Positions 41,284 through 49,894 of a stretch of DNA of 64,000 nt are shown piece by piece. Below the pieces are notes generated by a model. That model was not told where the DNA came from. It ran no database searches and worked only from the letters and a program-made list of their open reading frames with translations. Source of the DNA: Candidatus Saccharimonadota bacterium. GTDB taxonomy: Bacteria; Patescibacteriota; Saccharimonadia; Saccharimonadales; Saccharimonadaceae. The stretch covers positions 56,296 to 120,295 of the forward strand of contig JAFWSN010000001.1 of the NCBI GenBank assembly GCA_017519305.1, written 5' to 3'. The number at the start of each line of letters is the position of its first letter. Positions within the stretch are counted from its first letter, which is position 1. Both the position numbers and the translations under genes were made by a program.

Positions 41284-44079
41284 TTGGCTATGGCTGTAAA
41301 AAACAAGAAACCTGTAAAAGAGAAGAAGCCTACTGATAAACTTGCTGACAAGACTGCGATGACTAAGTTCTTGCAAGGTATTTTCGGTGACGCTCAGAAG
41401 AAAATCTTGAAGCGCATGTGGAAACGCGCCCAAGAAATTAATGGTCTAGAAGAAAAATACGAAAAAATGTCCGACAAAGAACTCGCCGGGCAGACCGAAA
41501 TCCTCAAAAAACAGCTCGACAAGATGCTTAAAAAATCTATTGCCGAAGCTGCCAAGAGCAAGGTTTCTAAGAAATCCAAAAAAGCCAAGAAAGCCACCAA
41601 AAAAGTTGACAACGACGCTAAGGCTCTCGATACAATCTTGCCAGACGCCTTTGCTGTCGTTCGTGAAGCTTCCAAACGTAAGCTTGGCATGCGTCCATAC
41701 GATGTGCAGCTTATCGGTGGTATCGCCCTCCACGAAGGCAACGTTGCCGAGATGAAAACCGGTGAAGGTAAAACTCTCGTCGCTTTGCTTCCAGCTTACC
41801 TCAACGCTCTTACTGGTCGCGGTGTCCATGTCGTTACCGTCAACGATTACCTAGCTCAACGTGATGCCGGTTGGAACGGTCCAGTTTATGACTTCCTCGG
41901 TCTTTCTGTCGGTGTAATTATCAACAACGCCTCCTTCGTTTATGATCGTGAATACGAAAACGAAGAGCACGACGATGAGCGCTTCCGCCATCTTCGCCCA
42001 GCTACTCGTAAAGAAGCTTATAATGCTGACGTTACTTATGGGACCAACAACGAATTTGGCTTCGATTACCTCCGCGATAACATGACCTCCGAGACTCAGT
42101 ATCTCCGCCAGCGCGAACTTAACTTCGCTATCGTCGATGAGGTTGACTCCATCTTGATCGATGAAGCTCGTACCCCACTTATCATTTCTGCGCCAGCTGG
42201 CGACAACCCAGATTCTTACTATCAGTTCGCTAAAATTGCCGATCGCCTCACCGAAGACGATTATATCTTCGACGAAAAGCGCCGCTCAGTTTCTCTCACC
42301 GACAAGGGAATTGAAAAGGTTCAAAATATCCTTGGTGTAGAGAATTTGTATTCCACTAAGAATACTCGCTTGGTTTATCATATGGAACAAGCTCTTCGTG
42401 CCCAAATCGTATTCAAACGCGACAAAGACTATGTTGTTACTAACTCTGGTGAAGTCATCATTGTTGATGAACACACTGGTCGTTTGATGCAGGGTCGCCG
42501 TTACAATGAGGGTCTCCACCAGGCTATCGAAGCCAAAGAAGGCGTCGCCGTCAAACAAGAATCTATGACTCTTGCTACGATTTCCTTCCAGAACTTCTTC
42601 CGTCTTTATCGCAAACTTTCCGGTATGACCGGTACTGCCTTCACCGAAGCTGAAGAGTTCCAGCAGATTTATGCACTCGATGTAATTCAAATTCCACCAA
42701 ACCGTCCGATCGTCCGTGTTGATAAAGATGACTTGATCTTTAAGACTAAGGCAGGTAAACTTCGCGCTATCGCCGAAGAAATTAAGAAATACCATGCCAA
42801 GGGCCAACCAGTGCTCGTAGGTTCTGATTCTATCGCCAACAACGAAGAAATCGCTCGTTACCTTGACGAACAAAAGGTCCCATACGAAATTTTGAACGCT
42901 AAAAACAACGAACGTGAAGCTGCAATTATTGCCAAAGCAGGCGAAAAAGGCGCCGTTACACTTGCCACCAACATGGCTGGTCGTGGTACCGATATTAAAC
43001 TTGGCAAAGGCGTCAAAGAACTCGGTGGTCTCGTCGTGATTGGCTCTGCTCGTCATGATTCTCGCCGCGTCGACAACCAGCTCCGTGGTCGTGGTGGTCG
43101 TCAAGGCGATCCAGGTACCACTCAATTCTTCGTTTCTTGTGAAGACGATTTGATGCGTATTTTCCAGGGTGATCGCATTAAGATGTTGATGACTCGTCTT
43201 GGCGTAGATGAAAACACACCAATTCAAACTCGTGCCATTTCTCGCACGCTCGAATCCGCTCAGAAGAAAATCGAAGGCATGAACTTTGATTCGCGTAAAA
43301 ACGTCGTCCAGTACGATAACGTAATTAACCGTCACCGTCGCGTCGTTTATATGATTCGCCGTAAGATTCTCGAAGGTGAAGATATCTTCTCTGAAATCAA
43401 GCGCCTCATGCGTGAAGAAGTTAAAACTTTGACTGAGCTCTCATCTCGTGTCAACAAGAACTTCGACGAAGAGTTCAAATCGGTCTTTGACTTTGATGAT
43501 GACTTGATCCACGAGATTGGTTTGATGCGCAAAGAGAAAGACCGTGCCAAACTCGCACTCGCTGCAATCGAAGAAGCTTACCATACTAAAGAAGTTGAAT
43601 TTAGCCCTGAAGTAATGCGCAAGATCGAGCGTGAAGTTTATCTCAAAGTCCTCGACACTTTATGGATGCAACACCTCGAAAATATGCAACACCTCCGCGA
43701 AGGTATCCACTGGCGTTCAGTTGGCCAACGCGATCCACTCGTTGAATATCGTGCCGAATCGCAAAAACTCTTCGACGGTTTACAACGTAATCTTCGCGAA
43801 GAAGTTCTCAAGATTCTTCTTACCATCACTCCAGCCGAAGCTCGCGCTACCGACGTAATTGATGGCGAAGAATATGATACCGAGCTCACCAAGATGGCCG
43901 AAACCGCTACCGAAAAAGGCGTTAACGAAGTCAGTAAGGGCGACAAGAATCTCGATTCCGAATTCAAGAAATCTACCGGTGGCAAAACTGTTGCAAACGC
44001 ACCAAAGAAATCTCGCAAAAACGAAGCTAAGAAAAAGAAGAAACAGGCTCGTCAGAATAAGAAAAACGGCCGTAAATAG
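41284..44079 (+). CDS. secA: Preprotein translocase ATPase SecA with Lys-rich insertion
   Basis: Motor of Sec export, needed for the many secreted proteins here. 931 residues: Walker A MKTGEGKT, VNDYLAQRDA, DEVDSILIDEARTPL (DEAD-type), PPNRPIVR, NMAGRGTDIKL, LRGRGGRQGDPG. A Lys/Ala/Ser-rich insertion (about residues 82-115) lies before the conserved LPDAFAVVREASKR. The C-terminus is a Lys/Asn/Arg-rich tail without the usual zinc-binding cysteines. GGAGG at 41273-41277 fits the TTG at 41284 (six-base gap); an ATG at 41290 is the alternative start. Confidence 0.97.
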   Translation: MAMAVKNKKPVKEKKPTDKLADKTAMTKFLQGIFGDAQKKILKRMWKRAQEINGLEEKYEKMSDKELAGQTEILKKQLDKMLKKSIAEAAKSKVSKKSKKAKKATKKVDNDAKALDTILPDAFAVVREASKRKLGMRPYDVQLIGGIALHEGNVAEMKTGEGKTLVALLPAYLNALTGRGVHVVTVNDYLAQRDAGWNGPVYDFLGLSVGVIINNASFVYDREYENEEHDDERFRHLRPATRKEAYNADVTYGTNNEFGFDYLRDNMTSETQYLRQRELNFAIVDEVDSILIDEARTPLIISAPAGDNPDSYYQFAKIADRLTEDDYIFDEKRRSVSLTDKGIEKVQNILGVENLYSTKNTRLVYHMEQALRAQIVFKRDKDYVVTNSGEVIIVDEHTGRLMQGRRYNEGLHQAIEAKEGVAVKQESMTLATISFQNFFRLYRKLSGMTGTAFTEAEEFQQIYALDVIQIPPNRPIVRVDKDDLIFKTKAGKLRAIAEEIKKYHAKGQPVLVGSDSIANNEEIARYLDEQKVPYEILNAKNNEREAAIIAKAGEKGAVTLATNMAGRGTDIKLGKGVKELGGLVVIGSARHDSRRVDNQLRGRGGRQGDPGTTQFFVSCEDDLMRIFQGDRIKMLMTRLGVDENTPIQTRAISRTLESAQKKIEGMNFDSRKNVVQYDNVINRHRRVVYMIRRKILEGEDIFSEIKRLMREEVKTLTELSSRVNKNFDEEFKSVFDFDDDLIHEIGLMRKEKDRAKLALAAIEEAYHTKEVEFSPEVMRKIEREVYLKVLDTLWMQHLENMQHLREGIHWRSVGQRDPLVEYRAESQKLFDGLQRNLREEVLKILLTITPAEARATDVIDGEEYDTELTKMAETATEKGVNEVSKGDKNLDSEFKKSTGGKTVANAPKKSRKNEAKKKKKQARQNKKNGRK

Positions 44080-44084
44080 CCCGC

Positions 44085-45356
44085 ATGAAGCATTCAGTTG
44101 AAGAAATCACTCTAAAAAACGGGGCGAAGGGACTTCTTATCGATATCCCTGGCGCCAGTGTCATGGCGACGCGAATTCAGTTCCGCGCCGGCATGCGCTA
44201 CGCCAAAAATCCGGAAGTCTATGAAATTCCACACATTGTAGAACACCTTGCTTTTGGTGCCAACGCAAAATATAAAGACGAGCAAGCTTTTGAGGCTGAA
44301 TTTACTAAAAACGGCGCTTACCATAACGCTTGGACCTCGGATATTTCGGTTTGTTACGAAACTGAATGTGCTGATTTTGAGTGGGATCGTATCATGGAGC
44401 TCCAACGTCTTTCAATTTGCGAACCACGTTTTAATGAGGAAGAACTCCGTGCCGAAAAAGGCAACGTCCGCTCTGAACTCACTGGCTACATGAACAATTA
44501 TTATCGCTTGCTTTGGCCGAGACTCCAGCGCGAAGTTGGCGAGGATATTTTGGATTTGTCAGACCGTATTAAGACAATTTCGAATATCGAGCTTAAAGAT
44601 ATTCGCGAACACTATCGCCGCACTCATACCGCCGAAAATATGTCATTTATTATTGCCGGTAAGGTTCACGGCCGCAGGCACGAATTAGTGAAAATGCTCG
44701 AGGACTGGAATCTGAAACCAGGCTACCATTTCACGATTCCGATGGATGAACTTCACTCTGCCGAAGCCGTTTCAATTCGCCGCAAGGATGCTTCAAATAT
44801 CACCTTCGGTTTTTCATTGATTACGCCGCGCCACCTAGAACCAAATGAAGTCTTCGCGATGAACTGTCTTAACCACATTTTAAATGGCACGACCAACTCC
44901 AAGATTTTTGGCGCCGCCAGAAAACGTGGCTTGATTTATGGCATGGGTTCATCAGTTTCTTCTAATGCTCACAACTCTTATTGGGATTTTGATGGCGAAG
45001 TCAACGTCGAAAACGCTGAAGAATTGTTTAAGTTGATTCAAACTGAACTTGTCAAAGCTTTGAATGGTGGCATTTCTGACAAAGATTTCGAAGCCGCCAA
45101 ATCCTATGCAATGGGCCGCTTCCAAATGGGTGCTCAAACCGTCGGCCAAATCGCTGATTACTATGCCGAAAACTATTTCCTAAATGGTGGCGTCGAGAAA
45201 TACGACGATATGCCAAACTTAATCTCTGCTATCGACAAGGCAAAAATGATCGAGCTTGCGCGCGAATTTGCTGGCTCTGGTATCAAAGCCATGGTGGCTG
45301 TTTCGAGCGTCGAAAAAGCTGTCATCTCGAATCTCGAAACTTACCTTAATTTCTAA
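44085..45356 (+). CDS. M16 family zinc peptidase (processing-peptidase-like)
   Basis: 423 residues. Inverted zinc motif HIVEH (H50, E53, H54) with the downstream acidic ligand in EEELRAEKGNVRSEL. A second, inactive half (about 215-423) carries the RxxY-like segment GLIYGMGSSVSS that helps bind substrate. No signal peptide, so probably cytoplasmic peptide turnover, complementing the M1 aminopeptidase. It starts five bases after secA without a clear Shine-Dalgarno site and ends convergently, overlapping the exporter gene by 4 nt. Confidence 0.9.
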   Translation: MKHSVEEITLKNGAKGLLIDIPGASVMATRIQFRAGMRYAKNPEVYEIPHIVEHLAFGANAKYKDEQAFEAEFTKNGAYHNAWTSDISVCYETECADFEWDRIMELQRLSICEPRFNEEELRAEKGNVRSELTGYMNNYYRLLWPRLQREVGEDILDLSDRIKTISNIELKDIREHYRRTHTAENMSFIIAGKVHGRRHELVKMLEDWNLKPGYHFTIPMDELHSAEAVSIRRKDASNITFGFSLITPRHLEPNEVFAMNCLNHILNGTTNSKIFGAARKRGLIYGMGSSVSSNAHNSYWDFDGEVNVENAEELFKLIQTELVKALNGGISDKDFEAAKSYAMGRFQMGAQTVGQIADYYAENYFLNGGVEKYDDMPNLISAIDKAKMIELAREFAGSGIKAMVAVSSVEKAVISNLETYLNF

Positions 45357-46189
45357 AACAAATCAAAGATTGCGCCGGCAACTAGACTAACTACGAAAAT
45401 AATGGCAAGAATCATGCCGTTTTCGCGTTGGTTTTTGTTGTTCTTGAAAAGCAGCAACCAACCCACGCCGCAACCAGTGAGAAGCCCAGCCATTAGGCTA
45501 CCGAAACTAATTAATCCGGCCAAATATAACTCAGTGATAATTACGCTACCAGCGCAGCTCGGAATCAAACCAACGAGCGCTGCAATCAAATATGAAAGTA
45601 AGCCTTTGTTTAGCAAAATGCCAGCAACTTTTTCTTCGCCAATCCAGAAAATAATTAATCCAATCAAAAGGTTAGCGGCGAAAATTAAAAGCAGAGTTTT
45701 TAAGGTATGAATTAGGCTAGACAAAAAGATGCCATTTTTCTCACAATGACAGTGTTCGTCTTCGCAAATATGACCGATGTCTGGCGTCTCGTTGGTGCTA
45801 GATTTTTTGCGGTAGATTAAGTCAACGATAAGACCAACGGCGATGCCAATTGCGACCTTGAAACCAATAATTTTGAAAATTTCTGTCGCCTCGACGCTTT
45901 CGCCAATCATGATTGGCAGCATTTCATCGCTAGTAGCGAGGAAAATCGCAATCACCGTACCAATTGTGACGATATGTCCAGAAAATAAGTTTGCAGCCAT
46001 TGCACTGAAGCCACATTGCGGCAAAGCGCCCAGTAACCCGCCAGCCACCGGCATCAGGCGATGTTTCTTCGCGAAGAGTTTTTTATACTTCAATTTATGC
46101 TCAATGAGCTCCAAAATCAAAAACGTTGCCAAGAGATATGGTGCGATTTTTGCCACGTCTAGCAGAGCATCAATTAAGCAATCTAACAT
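45353..46189 (-). CDS. ArsP_2-type putative heavy-metal exporter
   Basis: 278 residues, about eight to ten membrane helices in two related halves: GGLLGALPQCGFSAMAANL in the first and GLIPSCAGSVIITELYLAG in the second, the hallmark of the 10TM exporter family (ArsP_2, also annotated as arsenic efflux or manganese transporter). The central cytoplasmic loop holds a His/Cys cluster HICEDEHCHC (140-149) that probably senses or binds metal. TATCAT, seven bases before the ATG, implies a leaderless mRNA. It is divergent from murD with only 23 bp between start codons. Confidence 0.82.
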   Translation of the reverse strand: MLDCLIDALLDVAKIAPYLLATFLILELIEHKLKYKKLFAKKHRLMPVAGGLLGALPQCGFSAMAANLFSGHIVTIGTVIAIFLATSDEMLPIMIGESVEATEIFKIIGFKVAIGIAVGLIVDLIYRKKSSTNETPDIGHICEDEHCHCEKNGIFLSSLIHTLKTLLLIFAANLLIGLIIFWIGEEKVAGILLNKGLLSYLIAALVGLIPSCAGSVIITELYLAGLISFGSLMAGLLTGCGVGWLLLFKNNKNQRENGMILAIIFVVSLVAGAIFDLF

Positions 46190-46196
46190 GGCTTAT

Positions 46197-46206
46197 ATGA
46201 TATAAT
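46197..46206. promoter_or_regulatory. Overlapping divergent -10 boxes
   Basis: Minus-strand TATCAT (46202 to 46197) for the exporter and plus-strand TATAAT (46201-46206) for murD overlap by two bases inside a 23-bp gap. Each -35 region must lie within the other gene. Binding of RNA polymerase in both directions at once is impossible, so the two genes should compete. Confidence 0.7.
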
Positions 46207-46212
46207 AATAGT

Positions 46213-47442
46213 ATGAAAATTGCAATTTTAGGCTACGGCGTAGAAGGTAAAAGCGTCGAGCGTTATTTCTCTAAGCGTGATGATGTCGAGATCGAAATTT
46301 TCGACCACATCACTAAAGATAGCGTCAAAGAACTCGATTTAGACGGTTTTGACATGGTTTTTCGTACTCCGAGCCTGCACCCGCTTTTTAAGGATAACTG
46401 GACCAGTATTACCCGTTATTTTCTTGAACATTGTCCAGCACCAATTGTTGGCGTAACCGGCACCAAAGGCAAAGGTACGACTTGTTCGTTTGTGGCTGCG
46501 ATTTTGACTGCACTCGGTAAAAAGACTCACTTTGTGGGCAACGTCGGCATTCCGGCGCTCGATGTGCTTGACGATGTTTCGCCAGACGACGTCGTGGTTT
46601 ATGAAATGAGTAGCTACCAACTTTGGGATTGTGAACGTTCGCCGCACATTGCCGTGGTGCTTCGTATTGAGCCAGACCATTTAGACGTGCACGATGGTTT
46701 TGATGATTATGTTGGGGCCAAATCAAACATTGTCCGCCATCAAACCGCCGACGATTACTGTGTTTATTACAAAAACAATCCAACCTCCGTCAAAGTCAGT
46801 GAGCTTTCAAAAGGCAAGAGATTCTCTTATCCATACGAAGTCTCTGAGCGCCTTGATGAAATTTTGAGCCACATCCAAATTCCAGGCGCGCACAACCGCG
46901 AAAATGCCGAAGCTGCAATTTTGGTTTCAGCTTGCTACTTCCATATGGACGTGAATGAATTTATCGACAAATATGGCGACAAAATCGCTGAGGGCATCGA
47001 AACCTTCCTTGGCTTGCCACACCACATCGAATTCGTTCGCGAGCTCGACGGCATCAAATATTACGACGATAGTTTTGCTGCGACTTATCCAGCGCTCGAA
47101 GTAGCCGTTAAAGCTTTCCCGGAAGATAAACTAGTCTTGATTGCCGGTGGTAAAGACCGCGGTCTCGACCTTTCTGGTGCCCGCGCCGTAATTCAGGATG
47201 CGCCAAATCTTTTGAAAACTGTTTTGATTGGTGAAACTAAGCACATTCTTGCCGACGGCGTATCGGAAGATCGCTATGAATTTGCAGAGACTTTGGACGA
47301 AGCGCTCGTAAAAGCCAATAATATCGCCCGCGAACTTGGCGGCACGATTGTGATTTTGAGCCCTGGCGCACCAAGCTTTGATATGTTCAAGAACTTCAAA
47401 GAGCGTGGTGAAATTTTCCAAAAATTAGTAAAGGAGCTTTAA
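46213..47442 (+). CDS. murD: UDP-N-acetylmuramoyl-L-alanine:glutamate ligase (MurD, probably MurD2 type)
   Basis: Mur ligase of 409 residues: an N-terminal Rossmann domain with ILGYGVEGKSVER, ATP loop GTKGKGTT (83-90), the carbamoylated-Lys and metal region YEMSSYQLWD, EPDHLDVH, IPGAHNRENAEAA and the C-terminal GGKDRGLDLS. It is followed with no gap by murL. Where MurL is present the ligase usually adds L-Glu rather than D-Glu (MurD2), and MurL then inverts it; that specificity is inferred from the pairing. TATAAT at 46201-46206 gives a leaderless start. Confidence 0.93.
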   Translation: MKIAILGYGVEGKSVERYFSKRDDVEIEIFDHITKDSVKELDLDGFDMVFRTPSLHPLFKDNWTSITRYFLEHCPAPIVGVTGTKGKGTTCSFVAAILTALGKKTHFVGNVGIPALDVLDDVSPDDVVVYEMSSYQLWDCERSPHIAVVLRIEPDHLDVHDGFDDYVGAKSNIVRHQTADDYCVYYKNNPTSVKVSELSKGKRFSYPYEVSERLDEILSHIQIPGAHNRENAEAAILVSACYFHMDVNEFIDKYGDKIAEGIETFLGLPHHIEFVRELDGIKYYDDSFAATYPALEVAVKAFPEDKLVLIAGGKDRGLDLSGARAVIQDAPNLLKTVLIGETKHILADGVSEDRYEFAETLDEALVKANNIARELGGTIVILSPGAPSFDMFKNFKERGEIFQKLVKEL

Positions 47443-48690
47443 ATGGATTTTAAATTCGTTGGCTATAATTTCGACAATGAATCATATGTCGCGACCTTTA
47501 AATACCAAAACCAATTCGGCCAGGATTTTGCCGAAACGATTGAGTTTGTGAAGCCGGCCGAGCCCTATGCATACAATCCGCAGCTTCTCGAAAACGCTCT
47601 GAAGTTAAGTTTTTTTCTTATCGGTACCTCTTATTACAAGGCTCATCCGACCAAAACCGCTATTTATGATGGCTTTGAATTAGACGAATTCCAGGCCGAA
47701 TTCTTCAACAAAGTTTATCAAGAAGGTTTGTCGCAGTACGCTTACGAAAATCAGCTTACGCGTGATGATTTATTGCATTTTACTGCTACTGTTGCCAACC
47801 AACCGACAGCCCAGGCTTACGATGGCCAAGGCGTTATTATGACGCAAAGTGGTGGTAAAGATTCTTTGCTCGTAACCGAACTTTTGGATGAAAAAGGCAT
47901 CGACTTTACTCCGCTTTATGTAGCGCCGTCCGATACACATCCAGCCATTCTGGATAGCTTTAAAAATCCGCTTCTGACGATGAAACGCCATATCGACCGC
48001 GAGGCCTTGAAGGCTACCGGCGGTTTGAACGGTCACGTGCCAATTACTTATATTATTGAAAGTCTCGTTTTGGTGCAGGCGATTTTGCTCGGTAAGAATC
48101 TGGCTTTGATGGGTATTGGCCAAGAGGGAAATGAGGCTCACGCCACAATCGGCGATCTCGAAGTTAATCACCAATGGTCCAAAACTTGGACGGCCGAAAA
48201 GATGCTTGCCGAGTATGTTAAGCGCTACATTTCGCCAGACATTAAAATTGGTTCGCCGGTTCGCGCCTATAGCGAAGTCAAAATTTCCGAACTTTTTGCC
48301 AAAAAATGTTGGGAAAAATACGGCCATCAATTTAGCTCCTGTAACGTCGCCAACTACACCCAGGGCCATGATAATTCTGGCCTGAAATGGTGCGGCAAAT
48401 GTGCCAAATGTGCGAACTCGTTCCTAGTCTTTGCCCCATTTGTGCCAGCTGAAGAGCTTAAAACTCTCTTTGATGGTAAGGATTTGTTTGCCGACCCAGA
48501 ACTTATGGACGATTTCAAAGGTTTGCTTGGTGTTGAGGGCGCAATTAAACCATTCGAATGCGTTGGCGAAATCGGGGAACTCCGCGCCGCCTATCATATG
48601 AAACAGCCTGGCTATGCCGACTTACCGTTTGAGGTCCCAGCCTCCGACTTTGACTACAATAAGACTTACGAACATCAAGACTTGATCTAA
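47443..48690 (+). CDS. murL: UDP-MurNAc-L-Ala-L-Glu epimerase MurL
   Basis: 415 residues. After a beta-rich N-terminal domain (1-125) comes a PP-loop ATPase-like motif TQSGGKDS (134-141), then NGHVPIT (196-202), VNHQWSKT (241-248), FSSCN (297-301) and WCGKCAKC (316-323). These match the MurL family described from Xanthomonas, which uses ATP to epimerise the terminal L-Glu of UDP-MurNAc-L-Ala-L-Glu to D-Glu. It begins directly after the murD stop, with AAGGAG inside the end of murD. This offers a source of D-Glu without glutamate racemase MurI; no murI is seen in this window. Confidence 0.9.
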   Translation: MDFKFVGYNFDNESYVATFKYQNQFGQDFAETIEFVKPAEPYAYNPQLLENALKLSFFLIGTSYYKAHPTKTAIYDGFELDEFQAEFFNKVYQEGLSQYAYENQLTRDDLLHFTATVANQPTAQAYDGQGVIMTQSGGKDSLLVTELLDEKGIDFTPLYVAPSDTHPAILDSFKNPLLTMKRHIDREALKATGGLNGHVPITYIIESLVLVQAILLGKNLALMGIGQEGNEAHATIGDLEVNHQWSKTWTAEKMLAEYVKRYISPDIKIGSPVRAYSEVKISELFAKKCWEKYGHQFSSCNVANYTQGHDNSGLKWCGKCAKCANSFLVFAPFVPAEELKTLFDGKDLFADPELMDDFKGLLGVEGAIKPFECVGEIGELRAAYHMKQPGYADLPFEVPASDFDYNKTYEHQDLI

Positions 48691-48723
48691 AAAAAATAGC
48701 TCCGAATCCCGGAGCTATTTTTT
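48690..48723. terminator. Bidirectional terminator between murL and the orphan gene
   Basis: AATAGCTCCG-AATC-CCGGAGCTATT flanked by A-run and T-run. Confidence 0.9.
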
Positions 48724-48729
48724 AACGGA

Positions 48730-48987
48730 TTACGCCTGTGTGAGGTGCCAAGACAGATCAACCGAGTTAAACTCGAGACGAGCCCTGTCTCGTCCGACCA
48801 AAACATCGAAGATGTGGATGGTTGCCTGACCCGCAAAGCGAATTTGCGTACGGAGCAACTCAGTGATTTCGGTTTCTATGCCGCCAGTTCTCTTAAAAGT
48901 AAGAGGCTGGCAAGGCGTCATTTCGTAACCGAAAAGCGCCATCACTTCGACCCGTTCGTTTTGGTTATTAAGAATTGTATTTTTCAT
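48730..48987 (-). CDS. Small orphan protein behind a long structured leader
   Basis: Not recognised. 85 residues: a polar start (KNTILNNQNERVEVM), then a beta-rich stretch (ALFGYEMTPCQPLTFKRTGG) and RARLEFNSVDLSWHLTQA at the end. One cysteine, no membrane segment. The site TAGGAG is seven bases before the ATG. Its leader of about 140 nt is the longest in the window and is palindromic, so the gene may be regulated at RNA level. Confidence 0.6.
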   Translation of the reverse strand: MKNTILNNQNERVEVMALFGYEMTPCQPLTFKRTGGIETEITELLRTQIRFAGQATIHIFDVLVGRDRARLEFNSVDLSWHLTQA

Positions 48988-49135
48988 AAAGACTCCTAAA
49001 AATTAAATTAAAAGAGTCATTTATGCGAGCCTGATTTATTGGCTCCTGGTCGCAAGCCTAAATGACAAGTACTCACGACTTTTGGCTTTTCTCTATGCCA
49101 GTGACCGAAGTATAGCTAGAGACACCCTGATTATA
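48988..49135 (-). promoter_or_regulatory. Promoter and structured leader of the orphan gene
   Basis: Minus-strand TATAAT (49135 to 49130) and a leader of about 136 nt. GTCATTTA and TAAATGAC (49016-49066) close an outer stem. Inside, GGCT can pair with either of two partners: AGCC at 49055-49058, or GAGCC at 49027-49031 through GGCTC at 49041-49045. The two inner hairpins share bases and exclude each other, a switch-like layout. No known riboswitch consensus was recognised. Confidence 0.5.
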
Positions 49136-49174
49136 ACACAGACACCCCCGAAATCCCGTGCTATAATATTTATC

Positions 49175-49894
49175 ATGAGTTCAATGATAGAAGTAAAAAA
49201 CTTTAAAATGGCCTTTAACGGCAAAACTGTCATTAAAGATCTCAGTTTTGAAGTTAATAAAGGTGAAATTTTTGGTTTGCTAGGCTCTAATGGCTCCGGC
49301 AAAACCACTACAATTCGCACGCTACTCAATTTGTACGAACCGACCGGCGGCGAATTATTAATTAATGGTAAACGTTTTGACGCCAACTCCAGCGTTACGG
49401 TTGGTTACTTACCAGAAGAACGTGGCCTTTATAAAAAAGAAACCGTTATCGACACGATGATTTATTTTGGCGAACTAAAAGGCCTCAAAGATCCACGTGG
49501 CTGGGCAGCAGATTATCTCGAACGCGTTGGCTTGCTTAGTAAATTAAACGAAAAGACTGAAAAACTCTCGACCGGTCAACAGCAAAAAGTTCAGCTTGGT
49601 ATCTGTATGATGAACAATCCGGAACTTTTGATTTTAGATGAGCCGACCAAGGGCTTCGATCCGGTTAACCGCAAACTTCTCATGAACATTATCGATGAGC
49701 TTCACGCAAAGGGAAGCACGATTATTATGATTACTCACTACATGGATGAAGTCGAACGTCTGTGTGACCGCGCAATCCTATTAAAGGACGGCAAAGCCTA
49801 CGCTTACGGCACGATTAAAGATATTAAAAAACAATTTGGTGGCAAATCGCTCGACGAAATTTTCGTAGAAGTTTATGGAGGTGAAGATGAATAA
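49175..49894 (+). CDS. ABC transporter ATP-binding protein
   Basis: 239 residues: Walker A GSNGSGKT (37-44), Q-loop region GYLPEERGLY, signature LSTGQQQK, Walker B LLILDEPTKGFDP and the switch MITHYMDEVERL. The closest functional class is the Na+-export/NatA or drug-export type, as the partner permease is ABC-2/NatB-like. TATAAT at 49162-49167 lies seven bases before ATG 49175 (leaderless); longer in-frame starts run into the promoter and are rejected. Confidence 0.92.
   Translation: MSSMIEVKNFKMAFNGKTVIKDLSFEVNKGEIFGLLGSNGSGKTTTIRTLLNLYEPTGGELLINGKRFDANSSVTVGYLPEERGLYKKETVIDTMIYFGELKGLKDPRGWAADYLERVGLLSKLNEKTEKLSTGQQQKVQLGICMMNNPELLILDEPTKGFDPVNRKLLMNIIDELHAKGSTIIMITHYMDEVERLCDRAILLKDGKAYAYGTIKDIKKQFGGKSLDEIFVEVYGGEDE

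Noticed and set aside
42286..43335. 349-codon open frame on the minus strand inside secA
   Set aside because: It lies opposite a highly conserved gene; its product is Phe/Asn/Thr-rich as expected from reverse reading, and it has no Shine-Dalgarno site or known motif.
49082..49174. Longer N-terminus of the ABC ATPase
   Set aside because: The added residues come from the promoter region, including the TATAAT box.
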